A stretch of 64,000 nt of DNA from Mycobacterium sp. SM1 (GTDB lineage: Bacteria; Actinomycetota; Actinomycetes; Mycobacteriales; Mycobacteriaceae): assembly GCF_018361265.1 (NCBI RefSeq), contig NZ_JAFLNH010000003.1:694501-758500 (forward strand), written 5' to 3'. The position numbers and the translations under genes were made by a program. Numbering within the stretch: the stretch's first letter is position 1; each line of letters opens with the position of its first letter. Below, one piece after another: positions 1 through 11,507 of this stretch. The notes beneath the pieces are model-generated. The model was not told the origin of the DNA. It made no database searches and saw only the letters and a list, made by a program, of their open reading frames with translations.

Positions 1-3000
1 GCGGTCTTGCCGGCGGGGGGAACGTGGTCGCAGTGGCATTCACTGGCGTTCGATATGTCGGTGTGGGAGATTTTCGGCGCGTTGTTGGGTGGGGGCCGGC
101 TGGTGGTGGTGCCCGAGGAGACGGTGGGCAGCCCCGAGGAGTTTCACGCGCTGTTGGTGGCCGAGCGGGTAAGTGTGCTGACCCAAACGCCGTCGGCGTT
201 GGCGGTGTTGGCCGCGGGGGGGTTGGAGTCGGCGACGCTGGTGGTGGCGGGGGAGCCCTGCCCGGGGGAGCTGGTGGATCGCTGGGCGCCGGGGCGGGTG
301 ATGCTTAACGCTTATGGGCCCACCGAGACCACGATGTGTGTGGCGGTCAGCGCGCCGTTGGCCGCTGGTGTGGGGGCGCCGCCGATTGGGGCGCCGGTGG
401 CGGGGGCGGCGTTGTTTGTGCTGGATGGGTGGTTGCGCCCGGTGCCGGTGGGGGTGGTGGGGGAGTTGTATGTGGCCGGCATGGGGGTGGGGTGTGGGTA
501 TGTGCGCCGGGCGGGGTTGACGGCCTCGCGGTTTGTGGCCTGCCCGTTTGGGGGGGTGGGGGCGCGGATGTATCGCAGTGGGGATTTGGTGCGCTGGCGT
601 GGCGATGGGCAGCTCGATTATGTGGGCCGCGCCGATGAGCAGGTCAAAATCCGGGGGTATCGCATCGAGCCCGGTGAGGTGCAGGCGGTGCTGGCCGGGT
701 TGGCGGGGGTGGAGCAGGCGGTGGTGATCGCCCGTGAGGACCGCCCCGGGGATAAGCGCCTGGTGGCCTATATCACCGGGGAGGCCGACCCGGTGGGGGC
801 GCGCGCCGCGCTGGCCGAGCGGCTGCCGGGCTATATGCTGCCCGCGGCGGTGATCGCCTTAGACAGGCTGCCGTTGACCGTCAACGGCAAGCTGGATCGG
901 CGCGCCCTGCCGGCCCCCGACTACGGGGACGTGGAGCGCTACCGGGCCCCCTCGTCTGCCACCGAGGAGATCTTGGCCGGGATCTACGCCGGGGTGCTGG
1001 GGCTTGAGCGGGTCGGGGTGGAGGACTCGTTTTTCGATTTGGGTGGGGACAGTATTTCGGCGATGCGCCTGGTCGCGGCGGTTAACAGCGCCTTGGATGC
1101 CGCGGTGACGGTGCGGGTGGTGTTTGAGGCGCCCACGGTGGCGCAGTTGGCGAGCCGTGTGGGGGTGGGGGCGGGCCGGTTGGCGCCGGTGGTGGCCGTG
1201 GAGCGCCCGGCGGTGGTGCCGTTGTCGTTTGCCCAGCAGCGGTTGTGGTTTATCGACCAGTTGCAGGGGCCTTCAGCGGTGTACAACATTGCGGCGGCGT
1301 TGCGGTTGTGTGGGCGCCTGGATGCGGGGGCGTTGGGTGCGGCGCTGGGGGATGTGGTGGGCCGCCATGAGAGCCTGCGCACGCTGTTTCCCGCGGTGGG
1401 GGGCACGCCTCGGCAGCTGATCGTTCCCGTTGAGCGGGCCGATTTCGGGTGGGGGGTAGTCGATGCCGCCGGCTGGCCGTCGGCGCGCCTGGAGGAGGCC
1501 ATCGGGGCGGTGGGGCGTCACCGGTTTGATTTGGCCGCCGAGATTCCGTTGCGGGCGCGGCTTTTCCGTGTGGGCGCCGATGAGCATGTGCTGGTGGTGG
1601 TGATCCATCATATCGCCGCTGATGGCTGGTCGTTGCGCCCGTTGGTGCGCGATTTGGGGGTGGCCTATGCCAGCCGGTGCGAGGGGCGGGCCCCGGATTG
1701 GGAGCCGTTGGCGGTGCAGTACGCCGATTACACGCTATGGCAGCGGGAGCAGTTGGGGGATCTTGAGGATGGTGGCAGTCGCATCGCCGCGCAGCTGGCC
1801 TATTGGGAGCAGGCGTTGGCGGGGCTGCCCGAGCGGGTGGTTCTTCCCACCGATCGGCCCTATCCGGCGGTGGCCGATCAGCGCGGCGCCAGTGTGCCCG
1901 TTGACTGGCCGGCGGGGTTGCAGCGGCAGATCGCCCGGTTGGCCCGGGAGCACAATGCCACCGGTTTTATGGTGGTGCAGGCCGCCCTGGCGGTGTTGTT
2001 GGGCAAGCTGGGCGCCGGCAGTGATGTGGCGGTGGGTTTCCCGATCGCCGGGCGGGGTGATCCCGCGCTCGATGAGTTGGTGGGGGTTTTTGTCAACACC
2101 TTGGTGTTGCGGGTGGATTTGGGGGGAAATCCCACCGTGGGGGAGCTGCTGGGGCGGGTGCGGGCGCGCAGCCTGGCCGCCTACGAGCACCAGGATGTGC
2201 CCTTTGAGGTGCTGGTGGAGCGGCTTAACCCCACCCGCAGCCTGGCCCATCACCCGCTGGTGCAGGTGTCGTTGGCCTGGCAAAACCTGCCCTGGCAACG
2301 CGACGGCTCCGCGGCCAGCGGCCCGGGCTTGGCTGATCTAGAGGTCACCCCGCTTCCGGTGGAAACCCATTCTGCCCGTATGGATCTGACATTCTCCCTG
2401 GCCGAACAGTGGACAGAGGCGCACGAGCCCGCCGGTATCGGGGGGACGGTGGAGTTTCGCACCGATGTGTTTGATCGCGCCAGCATTGAGGCGCTGATCG
2501 CGCGGTTGCAGGCGGTGTTGGTGGGGATGGCCGCGGATCCCATGCGGCGGGTGGCGGGGCTGGATGTGCTCGATGGGGTTGAGCATGCCCGGTTAGAGCG
2601 GTTCAGCAACCGTGCCGTGTTGGCCCGGCCCGCCCCGGGTGGGGTGTCGGTTCCGGTGGTGTTTGGCGCGCAGGTGGGCCGCACCCCGGATGCGGTGGCG
2701 CTTAGTTGTGGGGGGCGGTGGTGGAGTTATCGGGAGCTGGATGCGGCGGCTAACCGGCTAGCGGGGGTGTTGATCGGTTACGGCGCTGGTCGGGGTGGGT
2801 GTGTGGGGCTGCTGGTGCCGCGCTCGGGGGAGGCGGTGGTGGCGATCGTGGCGGTGTTAAAGACGGGGGCGGCCTATGTGCCGATAGATCCCGCGTGGCC
2901 GGATGCGCGGGTGGGGTTTGTGCTGGCCGATGCCGCCCCGGTGGTGGTGATCAGCACCGCGGGGCTGCGGGGCCGCCTGCAGGGGTGCGCGGTGCCGGTT

Positions 3001-6000
3001 ATTGAGGTCAGCGATCCGGTGGTGGGCACGCAGCCGGCCGCGGCGCCGCCGGCGCCGGGCCCCGAGGACATCGCCTACATCATCTACACCTCGGGCACCA
3101 CCGGCGCCCCGAAGGGGGTGGCGGTCACCCACCGCGGCATCACCGGGTTGTTTGACTCCCTGGATGCCGGTGTGGGGCTGACGCCAGGGCAGGTGTGGGC
3201 GCTGTGTCATTCGCTGGCGTTCGACGTGTCGGTGTGGGAGATTTTCGGCGCGTTGTTGGGTGGGGGCCGGCTGGTGGTGGTGCCCGAGGAGACGGTGGGC
3301 AGCCCCGAGGAGTTTCACGCGCTGTTGGTGGCCGAGCGGGTAAGTGTGCTGACCCAAACGCCGTCGGCGTTGGCGGTGTTGGCCGCGGGGGGGTTGGAGT
3401 CGGCGACGCTGGTGGTGGCGGGGGAGCCCTGCCCGGGGGAGCTGGTGGATCGCTGGGCGCCGGGGCGGGTGATGCTTAACGCTTATGGGCCCACCGAGAC
3501 CACGATGTGTGTGGCGGTCAGCGCGCCGTTGGCCGCTGGTGTGGGGGCGCCGCCGATTGGGGCGCCGGTGGCGGGGGCGGCGTTGTTTGTGCTGGATGGG
3601 TGGTTGCGCCCGGTGCCGGTGGGGGTGGTGGGGGAGTTGTATGTGGCCGGTGGGGGGGTGGGGTGTGGGTATGTGCGCCGGGCGGGGTTGACGGCCTCGC
3701 GGTTTGTGGCCTGCCCGTTTGGGGGGGTGGGGGCGCGGATGTATCGCAGTGGGGATGTGGTGCGCTGGCGTGGCGATGGGCAGCTCGATTATGTGGGTCG
3801 CGCCGATGAGCAGGTCAAAATCCGAGGGTATCGCATCGAGCTTGGTGAGGTGCAGGCGGTGCTGGCCGGGTTGGCGGGGGTGGAGCAGGCGGTGGTGATC
3901 GCCCGTGAGGACCGCCCCGGGGATAAGCGCCTGGTGGCCTATATCACCGGGGAGGCCGACCCGGTGGGGGCGCGCGCCGCGCTGGCCGAGCGGCTGCCGG
4001 GCTATATGCTGCCCGCGGCGGTGATCGCCTTAGACAGGCTGCCGTTGACCGTCAACGGCAAGCTGGATCGGCGCGCCCTGCCGGCCCCCGACTACGGGGA
4101 CGTGGAGCGCTACCGGGCCCCCTCGTCTGCGGTTGAGGAGATCTTGGCCGGGATCTACGCCGGGGTGCTGGGGCTTGAGCGGGTCGGGGTGGAGGACTCG
4201 TTTTTCGATTTGGGTGGGGACAGTATTTCGGCGATGCAGGTGGTGGCGCGGGCGCGGGGGGCTGGGTTGTTGTGCCGGCCGCGTGATGTTTTTGTGGAGC
4301 AGACGGTGGCCGGGCTGGCCCGGGTGGTGGTGCCAGTTGGTGGGGTCGGACCGGGTGATGAGGGTGTGGGGCCGGTGGCGCCCACCCCGATCATGTGCTG
4401 GTTGGCCGGTGTGGGGGGGCCCACCGGGCAGTTCAATCAGATGCTGGTGCTGCAGGCGCCTGCGGGGGTGAGTCATGAGGATGTGGTGGTGTTGGTGCAG
4501 GCGCTGCTGGATCGGCATGCCATGTTGCGGGCGCGGGTGGACGATGACGGGGCTGGGGGCTGGGTGTTGCGGGTGCCTGAGGCGGGGGCGGTGGATGCGC
4601 GCGGGTGCGTGCAGGTGGTGGAGGGGCTTTGTGAGCGGGCCCTGATTGGGGCGCGTTCGCGGCTTGACCCGGCCGGGGGGGTGATGCTGAGCGCGTTGTG
4701 GGTGACCTCGACGAGCCAGCTGGTGGTGATGGTTCACCATCTGGTTATTGATGCGGTGTCGTGGGGGATTGTGCTGGAGGATCTCAACACCGCCTGGGCC
4801 CAGCGCCGTGGGGGGCGGCCGGTGGTGTTGGCGCCGGTGGGGACGTCGTTTGCCCGGTGGGCGGGGGTGCTGGCGGAGTATGCGCGTCGGGTGGAGGTTG
4901 TGGATCAGGCGGGGGTGTGGCGGCAGGTGGCGGCGGTTCCGGCCGCGTTGCCGGCGCTGTGTCCTGCGGTGGATACGTTTGCCAGCGCGGGGCATTTGTC
5001 GGTGTGGCTAGACGCTGAGATCACCGGGATGCTGCTGGGGGAGGTGCCGGCGGCGTTTCACGCCGGGGTGCACGAGGTGTTGGTGATCGCGTTTGCGGTG
5101 GCGGTGGCGGAGTTTGTGGGGGATCCCGACACGCCGGTGGGTATCGATGTGGAGGGCCACGGGCGTCATGAGGAGCTGGCCCCCGGTGTGGATTTGTCGC
5201 ACACGGTGGGCTGGTTTACCAGCAAGCACCCGGTGGCGTTGCGGGTGGGGGGGCTGTCTTGGGCGCAGGTGGCCGCCGGTGGGGCCGCGCTGGGGGCGCT
5301 GGTTAAAGACGCTAAAGAGCAGCTTCGGGCCCTGCCGCACCCGTTGAGCTATGGGGTGCTGCGCTATTTGAACCCCGAGGTTGAGCTGGGTGGGGCGGAT
5401 CCGGTGATCGGGTTTAACTATTTGGGGCGTCTGGCCGTTTGGGCCGAGCAGGCCGGAGCCGATGCCCAGCGCTGGCAGATCAGCCAGCAGGGCTTGGCGT
5501 TAAGCGGTGTCAGCGCGGCGATTCCCATGCCGCTGGCCCACAGCGTGGAACTCAACGCCGCGGTCATCGACACCGGTACCGAAGCGCGGCTGCACGGGGA
5601 TTGGATGTGGGCGCCTTCGGTGCTCGATCAGGGCCAGGTCAGCCGGTTAAGCCGGTTGTGGGGTGAGGCCCTAGCGGGGATCTGCGCGCATGTGCGTGCC
5701 GGTGGGGGTGGGTTAACACCGTCGGATATCGCCCCGGCCCGGTTAAGCCAGGCCCAAATCGAGCAGCTGCAGCGGCGCTATCGGATCGCCGATGTTTTGC
5801 CGTTGACCCCGCTGCAGCGGGGGCTGCTGTTTCATGCCCGCACCGCGCAGGGGGGCCAGGATGTGTATGCGGTGCAGGTTGATATCGCCCTTAGCGGTGC
5901 CCTGGACCCGCGGCGGCTTGGTGAGGCGCTGCACACGGTGATCACCCGTCACCCGCATCTGGTGGCCCGCTTTTGTGACCAGTTCGATGAGCCGGTGCAG

Positions 6001-9000
6001 GTCATTCTCGCCGATCCCGCCCCGGGGTGGGGGTATGTGGAGCTCGACGCCGGCGAGGATCCCGACGAGCAGATCGAGCGGCTCTGCGCCGCCGAGCGCG
6101 CCGCGGTCTGCGAGCTGGCCCACCAGCCGGCCGTGCGGGCGGTGTTGATCCGCACCGCGGCCGAGCGCCACCGGTTGGTGTTGACCAATCACCACATCGT
6201 GCTCGATGGCTGGTCGTTGCCGATCGTGCTGGGGGAGCTATTCGCCAGCTATCACCGTCAGCGGCTGGGCGCGCCCGGGTCGTATCGACGGTTTGTGAGC
6301 TGGTTGGCCGGGCGTGATCTTGAGGGGGCCCGCGCGGCCTGGCGTGAGGTGCTTGCCGGTTTGGACGCCCCCACCCTGGTCGGCCCGGCGCAGCGGGTGG
6401 GGGTGGGGCCCCGTGGTGTGGAATCGCTTCGGCTGCCCGAAGACCTCACCCGCGCGCTGGGCGACCTGGCCCGGGCGCATCACACCACCCTCAATACGGT
6501 GTTGCAGGGCGGTTTTGCGCTGCTGCTGTGCTGGTGGAGCGGTCGGCGTGATGTTGTGTTCGGCGCCACGGTCTCCGGGCGGCCCGCCGAGGTGCCCGGG
6601 GTGGAATCCATGGTGGGCTTGCTGATTAACACGGTGCCGGTGCGGGCCCGCCTAAACGCCACCACCACCGTCGCAGAGCTGCTCGATCAGCTGCACCACA
6701 CCCACCAGCGCACCCTAGAGCACCAGCATTTGGCGTTGAGCGAGATGCACCGCCTCAGCGGCCTAGACGTCTTGTTTGACACGCTGTTTGTCTACGAGAA
6801 CTACCCGATTGACGCCGCCGCTGTGTCCCCCGCTGCGCAGGGACTGGCCATCACCGGGTTTCGTGTGCATGAATCCACCCACTACCCGCTGGCAATGGTG
6901 GCCCAGCCCGGCGCCGAACTGGGTCTTCGCGTCGAATACGACACCGACGTGTTTGACACCCCCACCATCCACACCCTCCTCAAGTGGCTTCAGACGGTGT
7001 TGGTGGGGATGGCCGCGGATCCCATGCGGCGGGTGTCGGGGCTGGATGTGCTCGATGGGGTCGAGCAGGGCTGGCTTGACGAGGTGGGCAACCGTGCCGT
7101 GTTGGCCCGCCCCGCCCCGGGTGGGGTGTCGGTTCCGGTGGTGTTTGGCGCGCAGGTGGGCCGCACCCCGGATGCGGTGGCGCTTAGTTGTGGGGGGCGG
7201 TGGTGGAGTTATCGGGAGCTGGATGCGGCGGCTAACCGGCTAGCGGGGGTGTTGATCGGTTACGGCGCTGGTCGGGGTGGGTGTGTGGGGCTGCTGGTGC
7301 CGCGCTGGGGGGAGGCGGTGGTGGCGATCGTGGCGGTGTTAAAGACGGGGGCGGCCTATGTGCCGATAGATCCCGCGTGGCCGGATGCGCGGGTGGGGTT
7401 TGTGCTGGCCGATGCCGCCCCGGTGGTGGTGATCAGCACCGCGGGGCTGCGGGGCCGCCTGCAGGGGTGCGCGGTGCCGGTTATTGAGGTCAGCGATCCG
7501 GTGGTGGGCACGCAGCCGGCCGCGGCGCCGCCGGCGCCGGGCCCCGAGGACATCGCCTACATCATCTACACCTCGGGCACCACCGGCGCCCCGAAGGGGG
7601 TGGCGGTCACCCACCGCAGCATCACCGGGGTGCTGGGGGGCGTGGAGGCGGTCTTGCCGGCGGGGGGAACGTGGGCGCTGTGTCATTCGCTGGCGTTTGA
7701 CTTTTCGGTGTGGGAGATTTTCGGCGCGTTGTTGGGTGGGGGCCGGCTGGTGGTGGTGCCCGAGGAGACGGTGGGCAGCCCCGAGGAGTTTCACGCGCTG
7801 TTGGTGGCCGAGCGGGTAAGTGTGCTGACCCAAACGCCGTCGGCGTTGGCGGTGTTGGCCGCGGGGGGGTTGGAGTCGACGACGCTGGTGGTGGGCGGGG
7901 AGCCCTGCCCGGGGGAGCTGGTGGATCGCTGGGCGCCGGGGCGGGTGATGCTCAACGCTTATGGGCCCACCGAGACCACGGTGTATGCGACGGTCAGCGC
8001 GCCGTTGGCCGCTGGTGTGGGGGCGCCGCCGATTGGGGCGCCGGTGGCGGGGGCGGCGTTGTTTGTGCTGGATGGGTGGTTGCGCCCGGTGCCGGTGGGG
8101 GTGGTGGGGGAGTTGTATGTGGCCGGCATGGGGGTGGGGTGTGGGTATGTGCGCCGGGCGGGGTTGACGGCCTCGCGGTTTGTGGCCTGCCCGTTTGGGG
8201 GGGTGGGGGCGCGGATGTATCGCAGTGGGGATTTGGTGCGCTGGCGTGGCGATGGGCAGCTCGATTATGTGGGTCGCGCCGATGAGCAGGTCAAAATCCG
8301 GGGGTATCGCATCGAGCCCGGTGAGGTGCAGGCGGTGCTGGCCGGGTTGGCGGGGGTGGAGCAGGCGGTGGTGATCGCCCGTGAGGACCGCCCCGGGGAT
8401 AAGCGCCTGGTGGCCTATATCACCGGGGAGGCCGACCCGGTGGGGGCGCGCGCCGCGCTGGCCGAGCGGCTGCCGGGCTATATGCTGCCCGCGGCGGTGA
8501 TCGCCTTAGACAGGCTGCCGCTGACCGTCAACGGCAAGCTGGATCGGCGCGCCCTGCCGGCCCCCGACTACGGGGACGTGGAGCGCTACCGGGCCCCCTC
8601 GTCTGCCACCGAGGAGATCTTGGCCGGGATCTACGCCGGGGTGCTGGGGCTTGAGCGGGTCGGGGTGGAGGACTCGTTTTTCGATTTGGGTGGGGACAGT
8701 ATTTCGGCGATGCGCCTGGTCGCGGCGGTTAACAGCGCCTTGGATGCCGCGGTGACGGTGCGGGTGGTGTTTGAGGCGCCCACGGTGAGAAGCTTGAGTC
8801 AGCGCCTGCAAACAGGTGGCCCTTCTACGCAGGAAATACAGGAAATAGTTCCGTTGCAGACTTTGAAGAATGGTGTCGGGGTTCCGCTATTTTGTGTCCA
8901 TCCTCCGGGTGGCGTGAGCTGGCCATATCAGGTTCTTGGTAATCACCTGGATTGTCCGCTCGTTGGAGTTCAGCAAATTCCAGACGATGACCAAGATGAA

Positions 9001-9627
9001 CCTAAGTCAATTATCGATCTAGCGAAAAGGCATGCGGACAGGATACAAAAGCATTATCCTACGGGACCCTACAACCTTCTCGGTTGGTCGTTTGGGGGTG
9101 TCGTAGCCCACGAAATTGCCATCGAGCTTCAGCGACGTGGAGGCATAATCGGTGCACTTATCCTTCTCGATTCTCAGCCCCATATCGTCAGCAGCGCCAT
9201 CCCAAGCCATGCTTTAAACGAACACGATGTCTTGGAAGAATTTTTGCGATTTTATCGTATAGATACAACGGAACTAGATAAGCCATACACTTACGACCAG
9301 GTTGCGGAATTATTTCATGAACGAGGTGCTGGAGAACTTCTCCAGCACAAACACTTGTTGGATTTGCTTCTTCAAAATTTCAACAGCAATATGCCTCTCT
9401 ATCGAACTCATCGACCACGCATTTTCGCTGGCAATATGACCATCTTCTCCGCTGTGCGTGGCCAGAGTGATCGTAGTGTGTTTCTTCTGGAAAGTTGGCG
9501 ACCTTATGTAAATGGTAACATCGCCATGTATTCAGTCGATTGCGTGCATCAAGATATGCTATCTAACGAATCGCTCGATATGTACTGCAAACAACTCAGA
9601 CATTCGCTGAACTTTGTGGACAAATAA
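1..9627 (+). CDS. Non-ribosomal peptide synthetase, 3' part, ending in a thioesterase
   Basis: The frame is open at base 1, so the 5' end lies outside the window. Domains by base: partial A (1-950; [21 protein letters not shown]), PCP (Ser codon 1051 in GGDS), condensation (about 1200-2570; HHIAADG), A (2600-4110; [11 protein letters not shown]), PCP (Ser 4222), epimerisation (4380-5720; [10 protein letters not shown]), condensation (5770-7060; HHIVLDG, after an E domain so expected D-accepting), A (7090-8600), PCP (Ser 8698), thioesterase (8840-9627; GWSFGG nucleophile elbow, His near the C-end). Aligned by eye to GrsA, the ten-residue specificity codes are DMWTVAAMCK, DVWTVAAMCK and DFWTVGAVYK. 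The first two resemble phenylalanine-type codes only loosely, so substrates are not called. Module 2 should release a D-residue, and the terminal TE means hydrolytic or cyclising release. The product is a peptide I cannot name. No partner biosynthetic gene lies downstream. Confidence 0.95.
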   Translation, partial: AVLPAGGTWSQWHSLAFDMSVWEIFGALLGGGRLVVVPEETVGSPEEFHALLVAERVSVLTQTPSALAVLAAGGLESATLVVAGEPCPGELVDRWAPGRVMLNAYGPTETTMCVAVSAPLAAGVGAPPIGAPVAGAALFVLDGWLRPVPVGVVGELYVAGMGVGCGYVRRAGLTASRFVACPFGGVGARMYRSGDLVRWRGDGQLDYVGRADEQVKIRGYRIEPGEVQAVLAGLAGVEQAVVIAREDRPGDKRLVAYITGEADPVGARAALAERLPGYMLPAAVIALDRLPLTVNGKLDRRALPAPDYGDVERYRAPSSATEEILAGIYAGVLGLERVGVEDSFFDLGGDSISAMRLVAAVNSALDAAVTVRVVFEAPTVAQLASRVGVGAGRLAPVVAVERPAVVPLSFAQQRLWFIDQLQGPSAVYNIAAALRLCGRLDAGALGAALGDVVGRHESLRTLFPAVGGTPRQLIVPVERADFGWGVVDAAGWPSARLEEAIGAVGRHRFDLAAEIPLRARLFRVGADEHVLVVVIHHIAADGWSLRPLVRDLGVAYASRCEGRAPDWEPLAVQYADYTLWQREQLGDLEDGGSRIAAQLAYWEQALAGLPERVVLPTDRPYPAVADQRGASVPVDWPAGLQRQIARLAREHNATGFMVVQAALAVLLGKLGAGSDVAVGFPIAGRGDPALDELVGVFVNTLVLRVDLGGNPTVGELLGRVRARSLAAYEHQDVPFEVLVERLNPTRSLAHHPLVQVSLAWQNLPWQRDGSAASGPGLADLEVTPLPVETHSARMDLTFSLAEQWTEAHEPAGIGGTVEFRTDVFDRASIEALIARLQAVLVGMAADPMRRVAGLDVLDGVEHARLERFSNRAVLARPAPGGVSVPVVFGAQVGRTPDAVALSCGGRWWSYRELDAAANRLAGVLIGYGAGRGGCVGLLVPRSGEAVVAIVAVLKTGAAYVPIDPAWPDARVGFVLADAAPVVVISTAGLRGRLQGCAVPVIEVSDPVVGTQPAAAPPAPGPEDIAYIIYTSGTTGAPKGVAVTHRGITGLFDSLDAGVGLTPGQVWALCHSLAFDVSVWEIFGALLGGGRLVVVPEETVGSPEEFHALLVAERVSVLTQTPSALAVLAAGGLESATLVVAGEPCPGELVDRWAPGRVMLNAYGPTETTMCVAVSAPLAAGVGAPPIGAPVAGAALFVLDGWLRPVPVGVVGELYVAGGGVGCGYVRRAGLTASRFVACPFGGVGARMYRSGDVVRWRGDGQLDYVGRADEQVKIRGYRIELGEVQAVLAGLAGVEQAVVIAREDRPGDKRLVAYITGEADPVGARAALAERLPGYMLPAAVIALDRLPLTVNGKLDRRALPAPDYGDVERYRAPSSAVEEILAGIYAGVLGLERVGVEDSFFDLGGDSISAMQVVARARGAGLLCRPRDVFVEQTVAGLARVVVPVGGVGPGDEGVGPVAPTPIMCWLAGVGGPTGQFNQMLVLQAPAGVSHEDVVVLVQALLDRHAMLRARVDDDGAGGWVLRVPEAGAVDARGCVQVVEGLCERALIGARSRLDPAGGVMLSALWVTSTSQLVVMVHHLVIDAVSWGIVLEDLNTAWAQRRGGRPVVLAPVGTSFARWAGVLAEYARRVEVVDQAGVWRQVAAVPAALPALCPAVDTFASAGHLSVWLDAEITGMLLGEVPAAFHAGVHEVLVIAFAVAVAEFVGDPDTPVGIDVEGHGRHEELAPGVDLSHTVGWFTSKHPVALRVGGLSWAQVAAGGAALGALVKDAKEQLRALPHPLSYGVLRYLNPEVELGGADPVIGFNYLGRLAVWAEQAGADAQRWQISQQGLALSGVSAAIPMPLAHSVELNAAVIDTGTEARLHGDWMWAPSVLDQGQVSRLSRLWGEALAGICAHVRAGGGGLTPSDIAPARLSQAQIEQLQRRYRIADVLPLTPLQRGLLFHARTAQGGQDVYAVQVDIALSGALDPRRLGEALHTVITRHPHLVARFCDQFDEPVQVILADPAPGWGYVELDAGEDPDEQIERLCAAERAAVCELAHQPAVRAVLIRTAAERHRLVLTNHHIVLDGWSLPIVLGELFASYHRQRLGAPGSYRRFVSWLAGRDLEGARAAWREVLAGLDAPTLVGPAQRVGVGPRGVESLRLPEDLTRALGDLARAHHTTLNTVLQGGFALLLCWWSGRRDVVFGATVSGRPAEVPGVESMVGLLINTVPVRARLNATTTVAELLDQLHHTHQRTLEHQHLALSEMHRLSGLDVLFDTLFVYENYPIDAAAVSPAAQGLAITGFRVHESTHYPLAMVAQPGAELGLRVEYDTDVFDTPTIHTLLKWLQTVLVGMAADPMRRVSGLDVLDGVEQGWLDEVGNRAVLARPAPGGVSVPVVFGAQVGRTPDAVALSCGGRWWSYRELDAAANRLAGVLIGYGAGRGGCVGLLVPRWGEAVVAIVAVLKTGAAYVPIDPAWPDARVGFVLADAAPVVVISTAGLRGRLQGCAVPVIEVSDPVVGTQPAAAPPAPGPEDIAYIIYTSGTTGAPKGVAVTHRSITGVLGGVEAVLPAGGTWALCHSLAFDFSVWEIFGALLGGGRLVVVPEETVGSPEEFHALLVAERVSVLTQTPSALAVLAAGGLESTTLVVGGEPCPGELVDRWAPGRVMLNAYGPTETTVYATVSAPLAAGVGAPPIGAPVAGAALFVLDGWLRPVPVGVVGELYVAGMGVGCGYVRRAGLTASRFVACPFGGVGARMYRSGDLVRWRGDGQLDYVGRADEQVKIRGYRIEPGEVQAVLAGLAGVEQAVVIAREDRPGDKRLVAYITGEADPVGARAALAERLPGYMLPAAVIALDRLPLTVNGKLDRRALPAPDYGDVERYRAPSSATEEILAGIYAGVLGLERVGVEDSFFDLGGDSISAMRLVAAVNSALDAAVTVRVVFEAPTVRSLSQRLQTGGPSTQEIQEIVPLQTLKNGVGVPLFCVHPPGGVSWPYQVLGNHLDCPLVGVQQIPDDDQDEPKSIIDLAKRHADRIQKHYPTGPYNLLGWSFGGVVAHEIAIELQRRGGIIGALILLDSQPHIVSSAIPSHALNEHDVLEEFLRFYRIDTTELDKPYTYDQVAELFHERGAGELLQHKHLLDLLLQNFNSNMPLYRTHRPRIFAGNMTIFSAVRGQSDRSVFLLESWRPYVNGNIAMYSVDCVHQDMLSNESLDMYCKQLRHSLNFVDK
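3208..4236 (+). repeat. Near-identical A-PCP block, second copy
   Basis: The second adenylation-PCP segment matches bases 37-1065 at a constant offset of 3171. The match breaks inside the PCP after the phosphopantetheine Ser, where this module turns into an epimerisation-type PCP. The preceding A-domain N-terminus (about 2611-3140) is likewise almost the same as 7093-7622. Confidence 0.88.
7648..8787 (+). repeat. Near-identical A-PCP block, copy of bases 1-1140
   Basis: The third adenylation-PCP segment repeats bases 1-1140 at a constant offset of 7647 with no net indel. Only scattered changes occur, mostly in the specificity-pocket codons and a few silent sites. Identity stops exactly after the PCP codons at 8787, where AT-richer sequence begins. 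Confidence 0.9.
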
Positions 9628-9884
9628 ACAGTATGGGAAATCGCCCCATTGGCTTGTGAGCGTTTGGAGGAAGAGCGGCGCATTTGGTCATTTGGTGGCT
9701 CTTACGAAAAGGAGTGTACCGGGTATCTGGTGGTCGTGTCCTACCGCCGGTGTAAAAGGGACTTGGGCCGTAGGTTCCCTCGAAGACGAGCAAGTCTGAC
9801 CCTGATTTTTCAGCTGGGCCGGCGTGCCTTCCGCTTTCCGGACTGCGGACCAAATAAGGTCTGATCCGGAAAGGACGAGGGGAA
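9628..9884. other. Intergenic, NRPS end to IS graveyard
   Basis: No supported gene. The sequence is less GC-rich than the NRPS modules. It presumably includes the left end of the split IS3-type element, whose orfA starts at 9885, but I could not define its terminal repeat. Confidence 0.5.
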
Positions 9885-9941
9885 TTGGCAGGGAAATATA
9901 CGAAATACAAGCCTGAGTTTCGTGACGAGGTTGTGACGCGT

Positions 9942-9982
9942 GTCTGACTTAATGAGGCATTCGCGGTTCGAAATACCCAGCC
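9942..9982. repeat. Left terminal inverted repeat of element A
   Basis: Imperfect match to the reverse complement of 11467-11507; both run from GTCTGA to AAATACCCAGCC. Confidence 0.8.
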
Positions 9983-9997
9983 AAGAGTGGTCCGTGA

Positions 9998-11113
9998 TCA
10001 TGGTTGGGTTTCCTTCAGGTGTCGACGGTAGTCGATGCGATCGGCGCGTGCCCGGGCGAGCCCGTCGCGGCGGGCTTGGCGAATGGCGTCACCGCGTCCT
10101 TCGTGTTCGTCGCATGGGGTGACGTAGCCGATGGCGGCCGAGAGTCGCACCGTGTTGTAGTGGATCTGGACGCGGGCGAGTTCGGCGTCGAGTTCGGCGC
10201 CGTCGCGGATCTTCTCCAGGTGTGGCCATTCGCCCTTGACGTGTCCGAACAGGGTCTCGATCCAGGCTTGGTCTTGGGGCACTCCGGGTCTTCCGAACTG
10301 GCGGGCGATCGCTACGCCGGCCAGGAACTCGCGGGTGGTGTGTGAGCGCATTTGCGGGCCGTTGTCACTGATCGCCAGTAGCAGTGGCCGGTCGCCGTCG
10401 GCGATGGCCCGGTCGATGACCTCGGCGTCGCCGTCGACGAGTGCCTTGACGAGCGTGTCAGTGGCGGCCAGGTCGGCGGCGTGCCACAGGTCCTCTTGCT
10501 CCAGGGCGCGAAAGAAGGCGATCTCGACTTGGGTGGAGGATTCCTCGGCCGAGCACACCGTGGTGATCCACTTGCGGGAAACGACGTCGATGATCGCGAT
10601 TGCGGCGCGTTTAGCACGCGGGAAGTGCGTGAAGTCATAGCCCCAGATCCGGTTCGGTTTCCATTCGAGCCAGTCCGGCCACGGCTTGCGCGGCGTGGGT
10701 TCGCGAGGCGGATTTCCTGGCAGCACAAGCTGTTTGGCCAGCAACACGCGTTGCAGCGTCGACGGCGACACATGGACCACACCGATCCGTGACCCGCGGT
10801 GCGCGAGCTTACGGTGCGACCGGTCGGTCTCACCTCACTGCTCGAACAGCTCCACGATCGCCTCGGCCTCCCACTCGAGCAGGCCGTGCAGGGGGTTGCC
10901 GCCTGGCGGGAGGTCGTCCAGCGGTTCGCCGGCGGCGCGGCGCGCGGCCCAGCGGGCCACCCGCGTATCATCCACGTCCAGCACCCGACACGCCACCCGG
11001 GCCGACCAGCCGTGCACCACCGCGTGCTCGACCAGATCACAGATGCCGGCCTTGACGGATGCGTCCACACGGGCCGGGACTGGGCCGACGGTCAGTCCCA
11101 ACGCGATTTTCCC
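9998..11113 (-). pseudogene. Transposase OrfB of element A, with in-frame TGA
   Basis: Read in the -1 frame of orfA this gives an IS3-family integrase-core protein: N-terminal region (VDDTRVARWAARRAAGE), then EAIVELFEQ, a TGA at 10835-10837, then GETDRSHRKLAHRGSRIG and the DDE core. The catalytic residues remain: Asp in YDFTHF, Asp in ISDNGPQ, Glu in QAWIETLFGH. In relatives I recall a Trp (TGG) at the stop position, so a single G-to-A change would explain it. The stop splits the protein before the catalytic core. A GTG near 10780 could restart the core alone. Probably inactive unless the stop is read through. Confidence 0.8.
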
Positions 11114-11430
11114 CGGTACAGATGAAGCTCCACCGCCTGCGCCGTGATCGTGGCCCGCAACTGCTCCAGCTCCGCCCTGGCCTCCTCCAACTCGACCTGC
11201 TCGGCGCTCTTGCCCGGACATCCCGGCGTCGCTGACAGCGCCGCCAGGGCGCCCTCCTTCGCCGACCGGCAGATCGTCGTCACCGTGGTGCGGTCGATCC
11301 GCCACTTCGCAGCAGCCTCCCGCTGGGTGAACTGCCCCGTCAACACCGAGGTGAACAACTCCCACTTCTCGCTCGGCGGCAGCACCCGCCGCGGTTTGCG
11401 TCCCTTTCCCATCGGGCCAGCAGACGACAT
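11092..11430 (-). CDS. Transposase OrfA of element A
   Basis: 112-residue helix-turn-helix protein (FTQREAAAKWRIDRTTVTTI) followed by a Glu-rich coiled coil (ELEEARAELEQLRATITAQA), the usual layout of IS3-type OrfA, which binds the terminal repeats and supplies the N-terminus of the OrfAB fusion transposase. The ATG at 11430 gives a full-length protein. Near the 3' end, codons CGG GGA AAA at about 11107-11114 form a G-GGA-AAA heptamer where a -1 slip would enter the orfB frame. The protein itself looks intact. Confidence 0.8.
   Translation of the reverse strand: MSSAGPMGKGRKPRRVLPPSEKWELFTSVLTGQFTQREAAAKWRIDRTTVTTICRSAKEGALAALSATPGCPGKSAEQVELEEARAELEQLRATITAQAVELHLYRGKSRWD
11107..11113 (-). 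promoter_or_regulatory. Putative -1 frameshift heptamer G-GGA-AAA, element A
   Basis: On the - strand the orfA codons are CGG GGA AAA TCG. The heptamer GGGAAAA fits the X-XXY-YYZ rule, and the -1 frame then reads directly into orfB (GKIALGLT...), which has no good start of its own here. Confidence 0.7.
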
Positions 11431-11466
11431 GACAATCCTCCAGACGTGTCCGACACGCCCACATCT

Positions 11467-11507
11467 GGCTGGGTATTTTTTGCCGTTCCTGCCGCATTAA
11501 CTCAGAC
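11467..11507. repeat. Right terminal inverted repeat of element A
   Basis: Imperfect inverted partner of 9942-9982, lying just upstream of orfA of the element. Confidence 0.8.

Noticed and set aside
4030..4995. 321-residue antisense frame within the NRPS
   Set aside because: His/Pro/Arg-rich antisense reading of a condensation/epimerisation region, not a gene.
10835..10837. Selenocysteine or recoded TGA in the transposase
   Set aside because: No selenocysteine element or selenoprotein family link; a TGG-to-TGA mutation is simpler.
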